A stretch of DNA of 64,000 nucleotides from Pycnopodia helianthoides (lineage: Eukaryota; Echinodermata; Asteroidea; Forcipulatida; Asteriidae): positions 5,030,948-5,094,947 of the forward strand of contig CM063243.1 in assembly GCA_032158295.1 (NCBI GenBank), written 5' to 3'. The notes under the pieces were generated by a model. It was given only the letters and a program-made list of their open reading frames with translations. It was not told where the DNA came from and did not search any database. Made by a program: the position numbers and the translations under genes. Shown here in pieces: positions 61,801-64,000 of this stretch. Numbering within the stretch: the first letter of the stretch is position 1; the number at the start of each line of letters is the position of its first letter.

Positions 61801-62342
61801 CTGATGGTGCGAACAAGATTCGAACCTGGGTCCACGTGAAAGGCTGGGACAAAACCTCATCATGCAAGCCAATCTGATTTCATAGTCTGGGAATATGTTG
61901 TACAATGGAAATGTTTGTATAACATTTCATTTATTAATTCTGGTTGTGAAGCCAAGGACTCTCAGAAAGCGAACTTAATCACTATACTAGCCAAGAACCC
62001 CATAAGGAGAAGACAAACAATTTAACACTTGATTATTCATTGTTTTTTAACTACACAATATTGTTGTTTTTTTGGTCAATACAGCTCAAAGAGCAGTTGA
62101 AACAGCTCAAGGGTTCCACGGTCACCGACGCGAGTCCGAACGGACGCGCCGCCGTGGCGAATAGGGACCCCCACGGCAAGGTGAGGGTGCGCGCGTGCAA
62201 CTGCGGACTGTGGTGCTTCGGTCTCATCTGTGGGTACTCACCGGCGGAGATCGTGCCTCCTGGTGTGGAGCGACAGGTAGCTGACCGGTACATCCACGCC
62301 AACGATGTGGACCTGTCCCTGGAGACGACTGCAACTGTGTAG
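37183..62342 (+). CDS. Gene 2: GABA-B receptor 2-like class C GPCR with nested C-type lectin domain (frameshift in exon 14)
   Basis: Tandem paralogue of gene 1. Coding segments: 37183-37509, 42068-42205, 45896-46066, 46982-47083, 48557-48622, 49585-49785, 50982-51119, 52513-52638, 53650-53710, 54687-54879, 55429-55562, 56138-56215, 56913-57078, 57466-57597, 58199-58306, 59457-59579, 59732-59878, 60567-60755, 61422-61568, 62085-62342. They sum to 3005 nt; one added base in exon 14 would give 1001 codons plus TAG. Domains in that full frame: signal peptide 1 to about 29, flytrap about 58-443 and 553-580, CTLD about 445-552, 7TM about 595-867, tail to 1001. As written, the frame shifts after codon 650 and stops at 57566-57568. 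All other exons are intact and splice sites are GT-AG, so this is a recent lesion, an allele or an assembly error. Confidence 0.87.
37605..37890 (+). repeat. AACGTT-rich tandem repeat, about 120-bp unit
   Basis: Units begin TGAACGTTGA (about 37609, 37731, 37846) and contain AACGTTACTTTGCTCATTGA or close variants. There are about 2.4 copies, diverged. Confidence 0.75.
41060..41430 (+). mobile_element. Inverted-repeat element with TATTGACCCCC ends
   Basis: GTATTGACCCCCTGCAGACG at the left and GTCATGCAAGGGGGTCAATA at the right. It resembles the left end of family G (GACCCCTTGCACTGACGTCA). The interior is unique and GC-richer than its surroundings. Confidence 0.5.
41654..41962 (+). mobile_element. 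MITE family C (related to A)
   Basis: Ends TTTAAAGGTGTTATACAGGA and CAATAGTGTACAGGGCCTTT. Internal words (AAACCTGTGAAAATTTGAGC, TCAATTGGTCATCGAGGTCA) are shared with family A. It ends 105 bp before exon 2. Confidence 0.7.
42068..53710 (+). CDS. Gene 2 exons 2-9: Venus-flytrap ligand-binding domain
   Basis: Exons 42068-42205, 45896-46066, 46982-47083, 48557-48622, 49585-49785, 50982-51119, 52513-52638 and 53650-53710 have exactly the lengths of gene 1 exons 2-9. Blocks: GPACSTATQAVAQ, SYSAGSPALSN, GWKRVATI, SSESFDEDP, YENKARRVFCE, GYVWLIPGWY, GQESFGYDAVWAIGLALN, RRLEDFTYDD, and SFFGADRIAVTKIEQLR. Unlike gene 1, the stretch before the YDAVW block keeps a Gln-Glu pair resembling the QEAP of GABBR1, whose Glu contacts the amino end of GABA. 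The one-residue difference in spacing makes that match tentative. Confidence 0.88.
42237..42420 (+). repeat. (CAAA)n microsatellite
   Basis: A long CAAA array with a short interruption near 42375. It starts about 30 bp after exon 2. Open frames across it on both strands are artefacts. Confidence 0.95.
42600..44055 (+). repeat. Diverged repeated blocks (TACATGCTTTCC type)
   Basis: The block TACATGCTTTCC followed by ATCTTTGAAGGGCTTGATTT occurs near 42648, 43317 and 44019. AACATTTCCACCATTTGATAACC and GAGTTATGAATTTCAT blocks occur near 42776 and 43838. These look like old segmental duplications within the intron, with a SINE inserted between two of them. Confidence 0.65.
42849..43203 (-). mobile_element. 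tRNA-derived SINE, subfamily 1
   Basis: The box A complement CCGCTCGGCCA is at 43181-43191 and the box B complement GGATTCGAACC at 43123-43133. The body is as at 31396 (CTCCCTGGGGAGTATACAGC; TACCCATTTATACCCCTGGG). (AAT)n tail at 42853-42868. Confidence 0.9.
44333..44870 (+). repeat. 218-bp tandem repeat, about 2.4 copies
   Basis: TAAGCTTGTAATGGGTTGGA occurs at 44361, 44579 and 44797, exactly 218 bp apart. The repeats differ by only a few bases, so the duplication is recent. Confidence 0.93.
45524..45836 (+). mobile_element. GC-rich inverted-repeat MITE
   Basis: GCTCTTTTCACACT at the left end and AGTGTGAAAAGGGC at the right. Interior palindromic words (TACCCCGGGGAATAGCC, ACTGTGGAATAGGG) recur. 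The element ends 59 bp before exon 3. GC content is higher than in the flanks. Confidence 0.75.
47601..47988 (-). mobile_element. MITE family A, copy 5
   Basis: Full-length; begins TAAAGGCACTGGACACTATT and ends GTGTCCAGTGTCTTTAAA. Central palindrome around CCTCACGCGTGAGG at about 47785. A family D copy follows directly. Confidence 0.82.
47992..48205 (+). mobile_element. Family D repeat, copy 6
   Basis: Begins CTCTAAAAACTCCGGGGTCA. Carries GGGTCAAACTGACCC (48137-48151), again a perfect GGTCAnnnTGACC palindrome, and CTGACCCATTTCTGGGTC. Confidence 0.68.
48760..48952 (+). mobile_element. Probable 3' end of a non-LTR retrotransposon
   Basis: 3'UTR-like T-rich sequence ends in CCAATAAATATATTATCC and a (CCTAT)n tail at 48932-48948. 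No coding part is present. Confidence 0.5.
49000..49190 (-). mobile_element. Probable tRNA-derived SINE, third type
   Basis: The minus strand reads GATAGAGCACAGGC, then GGAGGTCGTTGGTTCAAATC; the latter contains a consensus box B. The rest of the element is AT-rich and its ends are unclear. Confidence 0.5.
50073..50460 (+). repeat. Family G repeat with CRE octamers, copy 2
   Basis: AGACCCCTTGCACTGACGTC at the left; GAGTGATGACGTCAGTTGA at the right. TGACGTCA also occurs inside (near 50292). Matches 28673-29005 in layout. Confidence 0.6.
50545..50934 (+). mobile_element. MITE family B, copy 3
   Basis: Begins TTAAAGGAACATTACATAAT and ends CCAATTCTGTAATGTTCCTT. It lies 47 bp before exon 7. Confidence 0.78.
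52735..52882 (+). repeat. (CAA)n microsatellite
   Basis: Long CAA array with CATAACAACA interruptions, about 100 bp after exon 8. Homopolymer-like open frames in all three frames (Asn, Gln or Thr runs) are artefacts. Confidence 0.95.
53735..53925 (+). mobile_element. Family D repeat, copy 7
   Basis: TGTCAGGCTGACCCGGAAAC at the left, GCGTCAGTCTGACCCACTCC inside, and a right end TGACCCTGGCGTTTTTAAAG. It starts about 25 bp after exon 9. Confidence 0.62.
54687..54879 (+). CDS. Gene 2 exon 10: N-terminal half of the C-type lectin-like domain
   Basis: Phase-1 acceptor, phase-2 donor, 193 nt as in gene 1. Reads ACPLKWVQNNGSCYLL, EEAATYCS and SQLAVVSTPSQEEFLVAKL, and ends in the split Trp. The two N-terminal Cys, the helix patterns and the intron inside the WIGL-like Trp are all kept, while many surface residues differ from gene 1. 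Confidence 0.9.
55429..55562 (+). CDS. Gene 2 exon 11: C-terminal half of the C-type lectin-like domain
   Basis: Phase-2 acceptor, phase-1 donor. Reads LIGREANAVSKGVECSVLN, NGWVINPVNCSIPLPFVCE. The LIG after Trp is close to the CTLD WIGL motif. Two codons longer than gene 1. No EPN, QPD or WND calcium or sugar motif. Confidence 0.9.
55610..55880 (+). repeat. Degenerate CACTGAGTTTTCGAGTTCTG tandem repeat
   Basis: About eight diverged units of roughly 28-40 bp containing GAGTTTTCGAGTT or close variants. It starts about 50 bp after exon 11. Confidence 0.8.
56138..56215 (+). CDS. Gene 2 exon 12: return strand of the Venus-flytrap domain
   Basis: 78 nt, phase 1 at both ends as in gene 1. Encodes YREVQVGLFDTASDVLTM, equivalent to the mammalian REVKVGEYNAVADTLEI strand. 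The acceptor CAACCAG is chosen to keep the phase and the aligned length. Confidence 0.87.
56314..56475 (+). mobile_element. Palindromic element (GTCAATGGACTGACG type)
   Basis: AATAGTCAATGGACTGACGT and GCGACCCTAGCAGAG at the left are mirrored by CTCTGGTAGGGTCGGAACGT and CAGGCCATTAACTATT at the right; CTAAATGACACG pairs with CGTCATTTAG inside. About 160 bp. One arm recurs near 19110. Confidence 0.75.
56615..56845 (+). mobile_element. Family D repeat, copy 8
   Basis: GGGTCAGTATGACCC (56657-56671) is a perfect inverted GGTCA pair; further GGTCAGCCTGACACAG and TTCTGACCAAGGAGTTCTTA follow at the right end. Confidence 0.65.
56913..60755 (+). CDS. Gene 2 exons 13-18: seven-transmembrane domain
   Basis: Exon 13 (56913-57078) TM1; 14 (57466-57597) TM2, frameshifted; 15 (58199-58306) TM3 with FGGMFSKTWRVH; 16 (59457-59579) TM4 with DVAILVPWQVVFPW; 17 (59732-59878) TM5 with KGLLLVFGAFLAWETRQ, three codons longer than in gene 1 at its start; 18 (60567-60755) third intracellular loop LLNDSKLIGMSVYNV and TM6-TM7. 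Downstream exons show no decay, which argues that the exon 14 lesion is recent or not real. Confidence 0.87.
57466..57597 (+). pseudogene. Gene 2 exon 14 with a 1-bp deletion (frameshift in TM2)
   Basis: 132 nt where the entry phase (2) and exit phase (0) need 133, as in gene 1. The first 49 bases equal gene 1 exactly. Then gene 1 has GGAGCCTCCCTGG and gene 2 has GGAACTCCCTGG (57512-57523). The shifted frame reaches TGA at 57566-57568, so the product would end inside TM2 at about 667 residues. Confidence 0.85.
57650..57990 (+). mobile_element. Family D repeat, copy 9, interrupted by a MITE
   Basis: The left part ATTCCGAGGTCAGAATTGAC is separated from the right part GACCCGGAGAACGGGTCGTG by the element at 57740-57880. 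Confidence 0.55.
57740..57880 (+). mobile_element. Nested palindromic MITE (GATTTCACAAA type)
   Basis: GGGGGTCGATTTCACAAA at the left and TTTGTGAAATCGGCCCC at the right. Internal palindromic TAGGACTAGTCCTA, AGGACTAGTCTT and GACTAGTCTTATC words. About 140 bp. Confidence 0.82.
58434..58626 (+). mobile_element. MITE family E, copy 2
   Basis: GGCCCAATTTCATAGAGCTG at the left and CAGCTATATGAAATTAGGCC at the right. Slightly longer than copy 1 and more complete at its left end. Confidence 0.78.
58942..59391 (+). repeat. Tandem duplication of a coding-like segment
   Basis: Two copies (58942-59158 and 59159-59391) share GAGGAACTAAACAACAG, CAACGCAGACGGCGC and TTTTCAGAAATTAAGTTTGT in order. In the second copy one frame is open for about 65 codons (from GAGGAACTAAAC, reading EELNNRDPEFDKPS, to LSL and TAA). 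The first copy differs mainly by dropped bases in homopolymers and short repeats, which break that frame. No protein family recognised. It lies between exons 15 and 16. Confidence 0.6.
60050..60455 (+). repeat. GGATCAGATC-rich dispersed repeat
   Basis: Repeated words in both orientations: AAGGTGGATTAA (60054, 60322), GATCTGATCC, TGATCCTGCT, and GTTTACACTAG / CTAGTGTAAACGAGG near the right end. Probably a composite of inverted-repeat elements. Confidence 0.55.
61130..61375 (+). repeat. 19-bp minisatellite
   Basis: Unit CGGTACCCAAATGGCAACA, about 12 copies with A/G and spacing variants. It ends about 45 bp before exon 19. Open frames over it on both strands are repeat artefacts. Confidence 0.93.
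61422..62342 (+). CDS. Gene 2 exons 19-20: cytoplasmic tail with coiled coil
   Basis: Exon 19 (61422-61568) begins VLAVFRNSQDDP and ends ENLKLKAKIEL. Exon 20 (62085-62342) continues LKEQLKQLKG, so the joined stretch has Leu or Ile at heptad spacing for about three turns, a likely coiled coil. Then NCGLWCFGLICGYSP and YIHANDVDLSLE parallel gene 1. TAG at 62340-62342. Frame here is the original one, as needed downstream of the exon 14 lesion. Confidence 0.86.
61940..62015 (-). mobile_element. SINE subfamily 2, 3' fragment
   Basis: GAAGCCAAGGACTCTCAGAAAG and ACTTAATCACTATACTAGCC resemble the 3' end of the SINE at 20015. A smaller piece is seen near 58110-58150. Confidence 0.5.
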
Positions 62343-63924
62343 AGATCTGCAAACGCTGTCATAAACCGATCATTTTAGCTCTCACAATGTTCCATTAATA
62401 CTAACACCCACGGCGTGTGGTTTCAGGCTACATAATTTACTTGAAAAAACCCGTGCGCTTTCGGCACAAGGCTTCGAGCATGCAGACGTTACAGGGGCCG
62501 GTATCGAAAAGCTGGTACTCTGTACGGGTTGTATTTTACGGGGGATCAAGAGATCCATTAAACTTGTACAGATATTAACGAGATACTTTATATTTCGCCA
62601 ATTCGAGACTTACTGAAGCTAAGACGTCGGACTAAGCGTGCGATCATTTTCGACTTTCTCAACCATGGTCGACTCAGCCTCGCTATGGGCAGCGCGCCGT
62701 ATCTATATCTCTCGTCACTAACCTCTCGTTATGATTGATGAGCAGGGCATTCTGGAGGGGGGGGGGTGGCACGGCGAGATCGGACACCACTGGGAACGAG
62801 GTTGAAGTCGACTCCCTTACTTGAGTTATCTCACCGCGATGACTTAATACCGAAAGCTGTGATGATATGTGGACTTCTTAAAAAAAAATAGTTTCAGTAA
62901 AGTCAAATTGGCGAGATGATTATTGTTATCTCATTGTATGAATAGGCAAGACGGTATCGCTCCCCTGGACACACGTGTTCAGTTGCGTTTCACAGAAGAT
63001 TTATCTATAGCAGTCGTCAAAAAATAGCCTTAAAAAGGTAAACATAAATGAAGAGAAGGTTGGTTTTGTTTGAAGTGTATATACTGAAGTACGATTATTT
63101 ATTTCCGTTGTTTAACTGGGGTGAGCCAAATCAGTATATGACCTGGTTTCGATTTTGGGCCCTGCATCATAAACATTAAAAACATTGTACATATAAAAAC
63201 TTATTTATATTATTATATTAAGACAGTTAATATAAACATTATTAACTAGGATAATACTTTATATTAGCTCTATGAAAAAAGCTAGGCAATTTCGCATAAC
63301 GAAAAACATTTCACCGAGTATACCAAAACTATGATTATTTAATAAACAAATTGTATGAAAACTTTCGATTCTGTAACGGCATGGCGGCACCCTAAAATTT
63401 ATGTTTAAAAGACGGCTGTGTATATTTTTTAATAAAATTAACTTTAAGTTTGTATTCAGATGTTAAAAACGTATGTGTTATTTATGTAAACGTAGTATAT
63501 GAAGGTTGTAAAAACAAAACACGTCAATTGTGGCTTTGATAATGATTTTCATTTTCCCATTATTTTAATACGACTGTTACATTTGATACATTTATGGAGT
63601 GAATGTGTGTATACACTTGCCAGGCTTTGAAAGAGGGGGGCGGAGTCTGATGACATGCTTGGAGAGGGGCGGGGTCGAAGGCTGTCAAATTGAATGGATG
63701 TCTGTGTGTGGCATGCACCAGGCGCATTATCGATGGCAGTATATCAGCGGTGAGTGGATCTCCCCTGCACATACTCTCTCTTGCTAAAAAAGAAGAAGGA
63801 AAACCCAATTTTATTGGTAACACTTTTAAGAAACACAGACCATGTGCCTTTTGATTGGCGAAACACACATATCACAGAAGCTATTGACTATTACTACAAG
63901 TTATCAAACACGTATTCCGTGTAC
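62343..63924 (+). other. Gene 2 3'UTR and downstream flank
   Basis: No further coding exon is seen. There is a G tract near 62757 and an arm of the CAACCTCGTTCC-type repeat near 62800. The stretch 63100-63560 is AT-rich. The open frame at 63560-63868 on the minus strand has no recognisable family. Confidence 0.55.
63341..63436 (+). terminator. Candidate poly(A) signals of gene 2
   Basis: AATAAA at 63341-63346 and 63431-63436, about 1.0-1.1 kb after the stop, are the first canonical hexamers on the plus strand that I noticed downstream of gene 2. Confidence 0.35.
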
Positions 63925-64000
63925 ACTCTAAAACTCCCGGGTCAGAAATGACTATCTTCCGGGTCCCATGGGACCTGACCCATTTCTGAGTCAGTACGAC
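63925..64000 (+). mobile_element. Family D repeat, copy 10 (runs off the window)
   Basis: CACTCTAAAACTCCCGGGTC begins the element; CTGACCCATTTCTGAGTCAG follows. Its right end is beyond the window. Confidence 0.65.

Noticed and set aside
1..62342. Metabotropic glutamate receptor identity
   Set aside because: There is no Cys-rich domain before TM1, and the TM2, TM3 and third-loop motifs are those of GABA-B subunits.

Overview
The window is animal nuclear DNA: compact GC-richer exons with clean GT-AG borders lie in long AT-rich introns full of SINEs, MITE-like palindromes, minisatellites and one non-LTR retrotransposon. The repeat types (a CR1/L2-group LINE carrying a 2A peptide and a PHD finger, tRNA-derived SINEs, many small inverted-repeat elements) and the receptor sequences suggest a marine invertebrate deuterostome, most likely an echinoderm and perhaps a sea star. 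That placement is inference; no species marker was identified.

Two class C GPCR genes of the GABA-B receptor family lie head to tail on the plus strand. Gene 1 (1-32746) is entered inside its first coding exon, and 20 exons can be traced to a stop. Gene 2 (37183-62342) has all 20 coding exons from a signal peptide to a stop. The intron positions and phases match one for one. Each protein is a Venus-flytrap domain (VFT), a 7TM domain close to GABBR2, and a short coiled-coil tail ending in a conserved Cys-rich motif and an NDVDLSLE motif.

The main discovery is that both proteins carry a C-type lectin-like domain (CTLD) nested inside the last part of the VFT, at the turn between two strands of lobe 1. 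It is encoded by two exons bounded by phase-1 introns, while the VFT introns before it are all phase 0. This is the signature of an exon-shuffled module. I know of no described GABA-B receptor with this layout.

Gene 1 keeps an open frame over all 20 exons (2706 nt). Gene 2 is one base short in exon 14 (132 nt against 133), which shifts the frame in TM2 and gives an early stop. This is either a real lesion or an assembly error. A nearby degenerate tandem duplication (58942-59391) looks like uncorrected long-read sequence and keeps the second option open.

Region by region: 80-10750 is gene 1 intron 1, rich in MITEs and minisatellites. Positions 10751-14386 hold VFT exons 2-5. Positions 14403 to about 18900 hold an antisense LINE with an intact 1196-codon ORF (2A peptide, PHD finger, endonuclease, reverse transcriptase), starting 16 bp after a splice donor. 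Positions 19510-26034 hold the rest of the VFT and the CTLD. Positions 26459-32746 hold the 7TM and tail. Positions 32747-37182 are intergenic and include a MITE with two full CRE octamers. Positions 37183-62342 are gene 2, and 62343-64000 is its 3' flank.
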